Shown here one piece after another: positions 45,493 to 52,978 of a stretch of DNA of 64,000 nucleotides. The stretch is from Rhizobium sp. CCGE531 (lineage in GTDB: Bacteria > Pseudomonadota > Alphaproteobacteria > Rhizobiales > Rhizobiaceae). The position numbers and the translations under genes were made by a program. Position 1 is the first letter of the stretch; each line of letters opens with the position of its first letter. Below the pieces are notes generated by a model that did not search any database, was not told the origin of the DNA, and worked only from the letters and a program-made list of their open reading frames with translations. The stretch is from positions 3,077,001 to 3,141,000 of the forward strand of contig NZ_CP032684.1 of the NCBI RefSeq assembly GCF_003627795.1, in the 5' to 3' direction.

Positions 45493-45975
45493 TCAACGAT
45501 CCGGCGCTTGCGCCGGCTCACCGCGCATCTCGCTCAGGAAAAAGCCTTCGCGCAGGTTGATGCCGTATTCGACGAAGGCCTTCATGCAGCAAAGCATCTG
45601 CGTCCAACCCTCGCAATTCAGATAGGTGCCGCGACGGCCGGCTTCGTCCTCGCGCCAGCCGGATTCCTCGATAATGACAAGCGTGCCGCCATCGTCCAAG
45701 GCATCGAACGTCATCTCCACTCTGGTCCTGTAACGGACACCGTCTTCCCCGGTGCCGCCTTCCCAGTGGAAGACGATGCGCCTGTTCTCCTCGACTTCAT
45801 TGACTTCGACGGGCGCATTTTTCCACCAGATGACGGTGGTTCCCGCCACGAGCGGCGCGCTGGCGCCGCCGACGGTGGTGAAATAGCTCGAAAGCTTCTT
45901 CGGATTGACGACCGCATCGAAGACTTCGTCGACCTTGCGGCCGATCCGTCCTGAAATCCGAACGTTCAATGCCAT
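45493..45975 (-). CDS. SRPBCC (AHSA1-like) domain protein
   Basis: 160 residues of the START-like lipid/ligand-binding fold. VFDAVVNPKKLSSYFTT near 18-34, VIWWKNAPVEVNEVEENRRIVFHWEG near 48-73 and a C-terminal GWTQMLCCMKAFVEYGINLREGF are typical of AHSA1 proteins, which often pair with an ArsR-type regulator, as here. It is divergent from that regulator across 73 nt containing a palindromic operator. A role in ligand sensing or detoxification is guessed from family only. Confidence 0.88.
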   Translation of the reverse strand: MALNVRISGRIGRKVDEVFDAVVNPKKLSSYFTTVGGASAPLVAGTTVIWWKNAPVEVNEVEENRRIVFHWEGGTGEDGVRYRTRVEMTFDALDDGGTLVIIEESGWREDEAGRRGTYLNCEGWTQMLCCMKAFVEYGINLREGFFLSEMRGEPAQAPDR

Positions 45976-46030
45976 GGCATTTCCTCCGTTATCTGTCTGT
46001 CGCTATCGCTCCATTGCGAGCGGCCTTATT

Positions 46031-46050
46031 ATGTTATAAAAACATAACAT
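46031..46050. promoter_or_regulatory. ArsR-type operator between SRPBCC and regulator genes
   Basis: ATGTTAT (46031-46037) and ATAACAT (46044-46050) form a 7-bp inverted repeat with a 6-nt spacer that overlaps the regulator's own start codon (46049). Typical of a winged-helix repressor controlling both divergent genes. Confidence 0.6.
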
Positions 46051-46372
46051 GTCAAACGAATCGGATAGCGACCTCATCTTCAAGGCACTCGCCCATCGTC
46101 GCCGGCGCGAAATCCTGGACATGCTCAAGGATGCGCCGCGCACCACGGGCATGCTCTGCGAAACCTTCACGGATATGGACCGCTGTACTGTCATGCAGCA
46201 TCTGAAAGTGCTGGAGGAAGCGGATCTCGTGATCGCCAAAAAGGACGGACGCGAGCGCTGGAACCATCTGAACAGCCTGCCGATCAAAAAGATCCACGAC
46301 CGCTGGATCAGCGCTTATGCCAGCCATGCGCTATCTATCCTCGATCGACTGAAAAGCGATTTGGAAGATTGA
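46049..46372 (+). CDS. ArsR-type winged-helix transcriptional regulator
   Basis: 107 residues. KALAHRRRREILDMLKDAPRTTGMLCETF (about 11-39), CTVMQHLKVLEEADLVIAKKDGRERWNHLN (about 47-76) give the ArsR/SmtB helix-turn-helix and wing. There is no clear cysteine metal site, so it is of the non-metal group that partners AHSA1-domain proteins. It probably represses itself and the divergent SRPBCC gene through the palindrome over its start. Because that palindrome covers the ATG, the leader is very short or absent. Confidence 0.88.
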   Translation: MSNESDSDLIFKALAHRRRREILDMLKDAPRTTGMLCETFTDMDRCTVMQHLKVLEEADLVIAKKDGRERWNHLNSLPIKKIHDRWISAYASHALSILDRLKSDLED

Positions 46373-46408
46373 AAAGGGAAATGATGGCGCGGTCGACGCA
46401 AGCCGGAT

Positions 46409-47272
46409 TTATACCGCACCAGCTCGATGCAACAGTTGCTCCAGCCTGTCACTCGTTCCATCCCCATCGAGCGGGGTATAGACCACCAGCTTCATATCGG
46501 CGCGATCCATGACGGCAAGCGCGGTATATTCGAATGTCATGAGGCCACCTTCGGGATGGCGCAGGCGCTTGTGACCGGTCAATGGCCGCAACACGTCTTG
46601 CCTCGGCCACCAAGCCCGAAATTCCGGACTTGCCTGCGTCAAACCGGTGATCAGCCGCTCGAAATCCGGATCACCGGCATAACGGGCACTATCGGCACGA
46701 AACATCGCCAGCGAATTCGCAGCCACAATCTCCCAATCGACCAATAGCTGCCGATGGGCGGGATCGGTGAATACCCGATGGATGCTGTTGCGCGCATCGC
46801 CCTGCAACCGGCTGTAATCGCCGAATATTGCGACTGCCGCCGCGTTCCAGGCCAGCACATCCCAGCGCCGGCCGAGAACATAGGCGGGCTGGCCCTTAAG
46901 GCTCGCAAGCATGCGCAGCAACGCATCCGGCACATCCTCGGGTCCGCGCGACGGAACCTCCGCCGACGGCCGGTCGCTCAGCGTAAAAAGATGCCGCCGC
47001 TCGGCCGGATCGAGACGCAGCGCGTCGGCCAGCGCCGAAAGAACCTCCGCGGAGGCGCGTACGTCCCGGCCTTGTTCCAGCCATGTGTACCAGGTGGTGC
47101 CGACACCGGCGAGCAACGCCACCTCTTCACGCCTGAGCCCCGGCGTGCGGCGTCGAAACCCCTCAGGAAGCCCAACGCCTGCCGGGGTCAATTTTTCTCG
47201 GCGAGAGCGCAGGAAGGCAGCGAATTCGCGGCGCCTGGCTTCGAGAATGGTCTGGTTTTGATTGATGGTCAT
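46409..47272 (-). CDS. Helix-turn-helix regulator with MmyB-like ligand domain
   Basis: 287 residues. The XRE helix-turn-helix spans about 15-85: FLRSRREKLTPAGVGL, then RRTPGLRREEVALLAGVGTTWYTWLEQGRD. The C-terminal MmyB-like domain (about 105-270) contains GRRWDVLAWNAAAVAIFGDYS and is thought to bind fatty-acid or other small ligands. Such regulators usually sit divergent from an oxidoreductase gene they control; here the SDR gene at 47373 is divergent with about 100 nt between the starts. Confidence 0.92.
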   Translation of the reverse strand: MTINQNQTILEARRREFAAFLRSRREKLTPAGVGLPEGFRRRTPGLRREEVALLAGVGTTWYTWLEQGRDVRASAEVLSALADALRLDPAERRHLFTLSDRPSAEVPSRGPEDVPDALLRMLASLKGQPAYVLGRRWDVLAWNAAAVAIFGDYSRLQGDARNSIHRVFTDPAHRQLLVDWEIVAANSLAMFRADSARYAGDPDFERLITGLTQASPEFRAWWPRQDVLRPLTGHKRLRHPEGGLMTFEYTALAVMDRADMKLVVYTPLDGDGTSDRLEQLLHRAGAV

Positions 47273-47372
47273 CGCTCATCATAGCAGGATTAATACTAGG
47301 ATAAAACCGGAACTGTTTGTCGCCTCGGCAAGCTGCCAAATATCGGATGCAAACTATATGGAGGCTGTTGCG

Positions 47373-48191
47373 ATGGACATGAGCGGCAAGACGATCCTGA
47401 TCACGGGCTCGACCGATGGCGTCGGTCGGCGGATTGCCGAAAGACTGGCGGAGACGGGTGCCAGGGTGCTGATCCACGGCCGCAACCGGGCGCGGGCCGA
47501 AGAGGTAGTCTCCGGCATTCGCGATAAAGGCGGCAATGCGGCCATCTATCTCGCCGACTTCTCCTCGCTGGACGAAGTCCGCGCACTTGCCGATGCCGTC
47601 GAACGCGACCATGATCGCCTTGACGTCCTCATCAACAATGCCGGCATCGGCACCAGCGGCGGCGCCGCGGGACGCCAGGAGAGCCGCGATGGGCATGAGC
47701 TGCGCTTTGCGGTGAATTATCTCGCCGGCTTTCTGCTGACGCGCCGCCTCCTGCCGCTGTTGAAGGCAAGCACTCCCGCCCGCATCGTCAATGTTTCCTC
47801 GGTCGGTCAACAGGCCATCGACTTCTCCGATGTCATGCTGACATGCGGCTATAGCGGCGTGCGCGCCTATTGCCAGAGCAAGCTGGCGCAGATCGCCTCC
47901 ACCTTTGATCTTGCCGAGGAGCTGGCCGGTTCCGGCGTCACCGCCAACTGCCTGCACCCGGCAACCTATATGGACACGACCATGGTGCGCCAGGCAGGTG
48001 TCGCACCGCTGAGCTCCGTCGATGAGGGCGCCGATGCGATCCTCAATCTGGCTGTCGGCAACGCCTTGGAAGGGCGCACAGGCCTCTATTACGACGGACT
48101 GCGCCCGTCCCGCGCCATCGCCCAGGCCTATGATGCGACCGCGCGACAGAACCTGCGAACACTCAGCCAAAGCCTTACCCAGCTCGCCTGA
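47373..48191 (+). CDS. SDR family NAD(P)-dependent oxidoreductase
   Basis: About 272 residues. The start at 47373 is chosen because GGAGG lies 8 nt upstream; the frame continues further up without support. TGSTDGVGRR is the cofactor motif (about 10-19), NNAGIG near 87, the catalytic Ser in VSSVGQQ near 140 and YCQSK near 165-169, the Tyr/Lys pair. It resembles the retinol-dehydrogenase-like SDRs. It is divergent from the MmyB-type regulator, which probably controls it, and is followed by a second SDR 45 nt on. Confidence 0.9.
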   Translation: MDMSGKTILITGSTDGVGRRIAERLAETGARVLIHGRNRARAEEVVSGIRDKGGNAAIYLADFSSLDEVRALADAVERDHDRLDVLINNAGIGTSGGAAGRQESRDGHELRFAVNYLAGFLLTRRLLPLLKASTPARIVNVSSVGQQAIDFSDVMLTCGYSGVRAYCQSKLAQIASTFDLAEELAGSGVTANCLHPATYMDTTMVRQAGVAPLSSVDEGADAILNLAVGNALEGRTGLYYDGLRPSRAIAQAYDATARQNLRTLSQSLTQLA

Positions 48192-48236
48192 GCGGTAACC
48201 TTCCCACAACTTCCCCAGCCCAGAAAGGAGACACTC

Positions 48237-48953
48237 ATGTCGTCTCAACACGCAGTTATTGTCGGCGGTTCATCCGGTATCGGCCTTGCGACCGCAGCCC
48301 ATCTTCTCGAAAAAGGATATCGCGTCACGATCACGGGTCGCGACGCGGCGAAACTCCAGGTAGCCGCACAAAGCCTGCATGGCGATGTCACCGCCACCGT
48401 CATGGATGCGGCCGACTTTACCGGTCTTGTCAAAGCCTTCCAGGCAATTGGACCGCTGGATCATCTCGTCCTGGCACTGGGCGGCGGAAATGGGGCCGGT
48501 CCCTTCGCCACCGTTGATCTCGCCGATGTCAGAAAAGGTTTCGAGCAGAAGACGTTGGCGCACTTCGCCTGTGCCCAGGCTTGCCTTCCCCATCTCTCGA
48601 GACAGGGCAGCATCACCTTCGTCTCCGCCGTATCGGCGCAGGCGGCCATGCCCGGAACCGCAGGCCTCGGAGCCATCAATGCCGCCATTGCCGCCTTAGC
48701 ACCGATCCTCGCCGTCGAACTCAAGCCCATCCGGGTGAACTGCGTTTCCCCAGGGGTCGTCGACACGCCCTGGTGGGATTTCCTATCCGCGGAGCAGAAA
48801 GAGCCCACCTTCGCCGGCTTCGCGGCACGCACCCCGGTTGGCCGCGTCGGTAGCCCACGGGAGATCGCCGAAGCCATCGCCTTCCTGATCGGCAACGGCT
48901 TCACAAGCGGTCATACGCTGATCTGCGACGGCGGCATCCGGCTCGGCCAGTAA
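48237..48953 (+). CDS. SDR family oxidoreductase
   Basis: 238 residues. VGGSSGIGLATA at about 8-19 binds the cofactor, LALGGGN near 78 replaces the usual NNAG block, and GEC-like RVNCVSPGVVDTPWWD near 168-183 is typical of the C-terminal half. The usual YxxxK is not present; the position after VSAVSAQAAMPGTAGLGAIN has no Tyr, so activity may differ from classical SDRs. AAGGAG precedes the ATG. It is probably co-transcribed with the SDR upstream and converges with a MarR gene. Confidence 0.85.
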   Translation: MSSQHAVIVGGSSGIGLATAAHLLEKGYRVTITGRDAAKLQVAAQSLHGDVTATVMDAADFTGLVKAFQAIGPLDHLVLALGGGNGAGPFATVDLADVRKGFEQKTLAHFACAQACLPHLSRQGSITFVSAVSAQAAMPGTAGLGAINAAIAALAPILAVELKPIRVNCVSPGVVDTPWWDFLSAEQKEPTFAGFAARTPVGRVGSPREIAEAIAFLIGNGFTSGHTLICDGGIRLGQ

Positions 48954-48977
48954 TCCCCAGCACCATTGCCGGCCACA

Positions 48978-49005
48978 CCCGCGATGGCGCTTCAGCCATT
49001 GCGGG
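48978..49005. terminator. Hairpin at the end of the convergent SDR and MarR genes
   Basis: CCCGCGATGGC and GCCATTGCGGG pair (one mismatch) around a 6-nt loop, 25 nt after the SDR stop and running into the last codons of the MarR gene. Possible bidirectional terminator; no T-run. Confidence 0.4.
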
Positions 49006-49432
49006 CATCCGCCTGAAGCTGCGTGAGGATTTCGATCAGTCTTGGCGCCATTTCACGGATTTCGACCAGATGGATCGAGCTCAGCGCTTGAAGAACCTCT
49101 TCGGACTTATCCGTCAATTGCAGGGTCTGGCGGCGCTTGTCCGTGGGGTCGGGATGGCGGGTGACATAGCCGCCATCGATCAGCCGTCCCACAAGCTCCG
49201 TCGCCGTATGCGGCGCAATCAGCAGCTTTTCCGCCAGCATGCCGATAGTCATCGCCTCGCCGGCGCTGTTCCCCTTGATGGCAAGCAACGCCTGATGCTG
49301 CTGCGGCGGCAAACCTGCCTCATGCGCCGCCGAGGTGCTGAAATCCATGAACTTGCGCAGGGTATGGCGCAGTGTCGCCAGCGCCTCGTAATCCGCCTGA
49401 GAAAGGCTTTTATCCAAACGTCGCACCATCAA
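48992..49432 (-). CDS. MarR family transcriptional regulator
   Basis: 146 residues. The winged helix runs about 38-100: QQHQALLAIKGNSAGEAMTIGMLAEKLLIAPHTATELVGRL, then the wing GYVTRHPDPTDKRRQTLQLT. This DxRR wing signature is diagnostic. MarR proteins respond to small phenolics or oxidants. No gene is divergent within 300 nt except the ClC transporter at 49758, which lies beyond a repeat, so the target is unclear. Confidence 0.92.
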   Translation of the reverse strand: MMVRRLDKSLSQADYEALATLRHTLRKFMDFSTSAAHEAGLPPQQHQALLAIKGNSAGEAMTIGMLAEKLLIAPHTATELVGRLIDGGYVTRHPDPTDKRRQTLQLTDKSEEVLQALSSIHLVEIREMAPRLIEILTQLQADARNG

Positions 49433-49757
49433 ATCGTCCTCATTGCCGCAGTTCGCGGTCCTACAGCATGTCGCGCAGAATGTTCAGCGGTTCTGCAGCA
49501 ACATCGCGCTCCAGATCAAGGAACTATAGTGCCGAAAACGAATCTTGCAGATCGCGATACGCTTTGGTTGATTTATATCGCATTACGATATATTTGCCAT
49601 CTCGAAGCGGGGAGCGGCTGAAAAGGACGGCCCCGCGCTTGGAGCATTCCAGGAAAAGTGCGCAGCGGTTTTCCGTCCGGAATGCGTAAAAACAGGAAGA
49701 TAGAGCGCTTTCGCTATTCGAAGAAAAGTGAAAGCGCTCTGGCACAGAAGGCCTCCA
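49433..49757. other. 325-nt intergenic region between MarR and ClC genes
   Basis: Contains one full RIME-like repeat (49642-49740). The part from 49433 to 49641 shows no gene; TATCGCATTACGATA near 49556-49575 is a short dyad of unknown meaning. Confidence 0.5.
49642..49740. repeat. RIME-like intergenic mosaic repeat, full copy
   Basis: Same two palindromic halves as at 7827 and 36606: GAGCATTCC...GGAATGC around GTGCGCAGCGGTTTTCC, then AGAGCGCTTTCGC...GAAAGCGCTCT. It ends 17 nt before the ClC start codon, so it lies within the transporter's leader. Confidence 0.8.
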
Positions 49758-51557
49758 ATGCAGGACACCCCCATCCAACCAAGTCACAGTCACGATTTCT
49801 CTGCCGGCGCCTCGCGCAAGGACAATGGCGATTTCACCACGGACAAGCGCGTCTTGGTGCTGATTGCCATGGCGCTCGTCGTGGGCACGGGCGGCGCCTT
49901 CGCCGCCTGGGTGCTCATCAATCTCATCGCACTCGTCAGCAATGCCGTCTGGCTGTTCAAGATCAGCACCGAGCCGTTGTCCTTCACCATGGTGACGCGC
50001 TCGCCCTGGATGGTCGCCGCGCCCGTTCTCGGCGGCATCGTCATCGGCCTCATGGCGCGATACGGCTCTGAGAAGATCCGCGGCCACGGCATTCCCGAAG
50101 CCATCGAGGCGATCCTGATCGGCGGCAGCCGCATGTCGCCGAAAGTGGCGGTGCTGAAGCCACTATCGTCGGCAATCTCGATCGGCTCCGGCGGCCCCTT
50201 CGGCGCGGAAGGTCCGATCATCATGACGGGCGGTGCCATCGGCTCGCTCTTCGCACAGCTCTTTCATATGAGTGCGGCCGAGAGAAAGACCCTGCTCGTC
50301 GCCGGCGCCGCAGCCGGTATGACCGCGGTCTTCGGCACGCCGATCGCCGCCGTCATGCTCGCAGTCGAACTGCTGCTGTTCGAATGGAAGCCGCGCAGCT
50401 TCATCCCCGTCGCGGTCGCGGCCTGCGTTTCGGTCGTCTGGCGTCCGTTGCTGATCGGCGGCGGCGCGTTGTTTCCCGCCCATTTCGATGTGCCGCTCTC
50501 CTGGTGGGGCGTCGTGCTCGCCGCCGGCCTCGGCATTATCTCGGGCCTGCAGTCCGGCCTGCTGACGACCCTGCTCTATAAGATCGAGGATGCCTTCGAA
50601 AAGCTGCCGATCCACTGGATGTGGTGGCCAGCACTTGGCGGCCTCATCGTCGGGGTCGGCGGATTGATCGAGCCGCGTGCGCTGGGCGTCGGTTACGACA
50701 TCATCGCCGATCTCCTGCACAGCCATGTCACCATCGGCGCCGTGCTGGCGATCCTGCTGGTCAAGGCAGGCATTTGGCTGGTGGCACTATCCTCTGGCAC
50801 ATCGGGCGGTGTCCTGGCGCCGCTGCTCATCCTCGGCGGCACGCTCGGCTGGCTGGTGGGCCTTACCCTGCCCGGCGATCCCGGCTTCTGGGCGATGCTC
50901 GGCATGGCCGCAATGATGGGCGGCACCATGCGCGCGCCGCTCACCGGCACCTTCTTCGCCGTCGAACTGACGGGAGACACCAGCGCAATGGTGCCTCTGC
51001 TTGCCGCGACAGTCGCGGCCTATGCCGTCACCGTGCTGCTGCTGCGCCGCTCCATCCTCACGGAAAAGATCGCGCGGCGCGGCCAGCACATCACCCGCGA
51101 ATATGGTGTCGACCCGTTCGAACTGACGCGCGCCCGCGATATCATGATCGCCAAGGTGGACACCCTGCCCGCCTCCATGCGCCTGTCGGAAGCGCTGGCG
51201 CAGATGACGGAGCAGCCGGATGCGCATCGCTTCTATCCGGTCGTCGGGGACAACGATCGCCTCGTCGGCATGATTTCGCGCGCCGACGCCCTGCGCTGGC
51301 AGAGCGAGCCGGATCTGATGGATCAATCGCTCTATGACGTGATCTCGGATACGTCGCTCCCGGTCGCCCATGCCGACGATACGGTCGGGCGCGTCGCGGA
51401 TATCATGATCCATGCCGATACGGGACGCGTTCCCGTCGTCGAGGCCCAGACCGGCCGCCTCGTCGGCCTGATCGCCCGCAAGGACCTGCTGCGGCTGCGC
51501 AGCGCGACGAACCGGGCGGAACTCGAGCGCGGTGCCTATCTCAGGTCGAAAGGATAA
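49758..51557 (+). CDS. ClC family chloride transporter with C-terminal CBS domains
   Basis: 599 residues. About ten to twelve membrane segments (from 35 to about 450) carry the ClC motifs: GSGGPFGAEGP near 146-156 (the GxEGP glutamate of H+/Cl- exchangers is kept) and GTSGGVLAPLL near 350, the GxFxP-like site. Two CBS domains follow (about 470-585): RARDIMIAKVDTLPA, then LYDVISDTSLPVAHADD. CBS pairs bind adenine nucleotides and gate transport. It may help pH or ionic homeostasis, a plausible companion to acid-resistance genes lpiA-acvB in the same block. The start is the internal ATG at 49758. Confidence 0.92.
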   Translation: MQDTPIQPSHSHDFSAGASRKDNGDFTTDKRVLVLIAMALVVGTGGAFAAWVLINLIALVSNAVWLFKISTEPLSFTMVTRSPWMVAAPVLGGIVIGLMARYGSEKIRGHGIPEAIEAILIGGSRMSPKVAVLKPLSSAISIGSGGPFGAEGPIIMTGGAIGSLFAQLFHMSAAERKTLLVAGAAAGMTAVFGTPIAAVMLAVELLLFEWKPRSFIPVAVAACVSVVWRPLLIGGGALFPAHFDVPLSWWGVVLAAGLGIISGLQSGLLTTLLYKIEDAFEKLPIHWMWWPALGGLIVGVGGLIEPRALGVGYDIIADLLHSHVTIGAVLAILLVKAGIWLVALSSGTSGGVLAPLLILGGTLGWLVGLTLPGDPGFWAMLGMAAMMGGTMRAPLTGTFFAVELTGDTSAMVPLLAATVAAYAVTVLLLRRSILTEKIARRGQHITREYGVDPFELTRARDIMIAKVDTLPASMRLSEALAQMTEQPDAHRFYPVVGDNDRLVGMISRADALRWQSEPDLMDQSLYDVISDTSLPVAHADDTVGRVADIMIHADTGRVPVVEAQTGRLVGLIARKDLLRLRSATNRAELERGAYLRSKG

Positions 51558-51667
51558 GGGGAGGAGGAGTGGCGTCAGCGCGGCGGAAGAACTGCGCGGC
51601 GCCTTCCTTGGCCATCTGCTGGAAAATTGGCCATCAGCCGGAAAATTCGAGAGCGATCCACGACGAC

Positions 51668-51866
51668 CGATGGATGTTTACGATCCTGGGTGCCTACAAA
51701 CGTAGGTGGGCACCGTGTGTCCAGGCCCACAGGCCTAGTCAGGGACAGCTCCCTTTGGATCGAGTATGGCCCCAGGGATTGTGGTTCCTGTCGGGAAGCG
51801 CAGACCGCTTGAGCTATATAGAGCGAATTACGCCGTCGCACCAGAGGCCCGCAGTTGGCATCCGCA
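51668..51866 (-). ncRNA. ssrS: 6S RNA (ssrS)
   Basis: Noncoding stretch directly after zapA, the normal place of ssrS. On the minus strand it folds as a long rod. The outer stem is GGATG/CATCC (51859-51863 with 51672-51676) and the next is CTGGTGC/GCACCCAG. A large central bubble has a small CCTAC/GTAGG hairpin on its 3' side. The apical arm is built from CAGG/CCTG, CCACA/TGTGG, GGCC/GGCC and AGGGA/TCCCT. Size (about 190 nt) and shape fit 6S RNA, which binds sigma-70 holoenzyme in stationary phase. Ends are approximate. The fold was done by hand. Confidence 0.72.
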
Positions 51867-51876
51867 GAAATAAACT

Positions 51877-52254
51877 TTAAGCCTGCTCGGCGCCCGGCCG
51901 CTCCAGAAGCTTCTCGGTAATGCCGTGAATGCGCATCGTCACCTCGTCGATGACGCTTGCCAGTGTTTCCTCCGCGCGCGCATTGGCGGCCACGGTCGTA
52001 TCCCGGCTGCTGGTCAGGGTTTCCAGTTCGGCCTCCAGCGAAGACACGCGCCGCGTCAATTCGCTCACCTCGTCCATGATCATGATGCCGGCCATGACCG
52101 TCACCCGCAGATCGCCGATTTCGCCGAACTGGCTCTTCAAATGCATGACATAGCGGTCGAAGCGATTGGCGAGATCCGTCAGATGGTCTTCCTGCCCCTC
52201 TTCGCAGGCCATCCGGTAGGCTTTGCCGTCGATCGTTACCGTTACTTGCGCCAT
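51877..52254 (-). CDS. zapA: Cell division protein ZapA
   Basis: 125 residues. AQVTVTIDGKAYRMACEEGQEDHLTDLANRFD (residues 2-33) is the ZapA N-terminal domain that binds FtsZ, and RVTVMAGIMIMDEVSEL (about 50-66) begins the coiled coil. ZapA stabilises the Z ring. It is followed by the 6S RNA gene, as in E. coli, and preceded 47 nt upstream by a small coiled-coil gene on the same strand. Confidence 0.92.
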   Translation of the reverse strand: MAQVTVTIDGKAYRMACEEGQEDHLTDLANRFDRYVMHLKSQFGEIGDLRVTVMAGIMIMDEVSELTRRVSSLEAELETLTSSRDTTVAANARAEETLASVIDEVTMRIHGITEKLLERPGAEQA

Positions 52255-52301
52255 TCGACTTTCCGATCACTGCCGCGCTGCGACGGCTGCCTCCCGAGGG
52301 A

Positions 52302-52577
52302 TCAGCGGTCCAGCACGGCTCTTATGGTTTCCATCGCCGTAACCAGCCGGCGCGACACTTCACGATTGACCTCCTCGAGCCGGTTCGCGCGGAACTCGGC
52401 CTGATCCAATTCCTGGGCAAGGCGCGAACGGTCGGCGTGAACCCTCCGGACCTCGCCTTCTATATCGCTCTGTGCCCGTTCCCGCTCGAACCGTCCGTCG
52501 ACGGCGCTCTCCAAAGTCGAGAGTGCCTGGCGCAATTGGGCGAGCGCCGCATCCACCGTTTTGCCTGAAGGTGTCAT
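52302..52577 (-). CDS. Small coiled-coil protein (DUF4164-like)
   Basis: About 91 residues, almost entirely predicted coiled coil (TVDAALAQLRQALSTLESAV, then a heptad-rich stretch to the end: LAQELDQAEFRANRLEEVNREVSRRL). The start at 52577 follows AAGG; the frame extends 24 codons upstream without support. This family lies next to zapA throughout Rhizobiales, so a division role similar in spirit to the ZapA-partner coiled coils is a fair guess but not established. Confidence 0.8.
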   Translation of the reverse strand: MTPSGKTVDAALAQLRQALSTLESAVDGRFERERAQSDIEGEVRRVHADRSRLAQELDQAEFRANRLEEVNREVSRRLVTAMETIRAVLDR

Positions 52578-52978
52578 ACCCTTCGCTTCTCCGCGCAAGG
52601 CCCGAATCAAAACATCCGGCCACTTGTCTGATTTCGCAACAATATTCAACTCGGCAACAGCACGTCAATAAAGGCTGTCATGTGACACCCCTCCTATTCT
52701 GTGGATGAATACCGCCTTTTCCGGCTGCACAGGCCTTGTCGCACTATTGTCGTCTTTTGTAAAAGTGAACGGGCAAATGTTAAAAAATTGCCGCGGGAGG
52801 GTCTGATTGAGCCCTCGATTTGTTGACTTGCTCGCCCTAACTGCTATGTCTCAGCCGCCTGAGGCGACGTTGGAAATGACGTTCGGAAGAGCGTCGCCTT
52901 TCACCCGCCTTTCAACCGATGGCCCTCCTTCCCAAGCGTGCGGCCATCCCCCGAACCCGGAACATTGCGGAAAAACCC
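52578..52978. other. Intergenic region upstream of tkt
   Basis: About 400 nt with no supported gene between the divergent coiled-coil gene and tkt. It must contain both promoters. A short dyad GAGGG/CCCTC lies near 52797-52816. I found no regulator site resembling the palindrome in front of fba. Confidence 0.5.
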
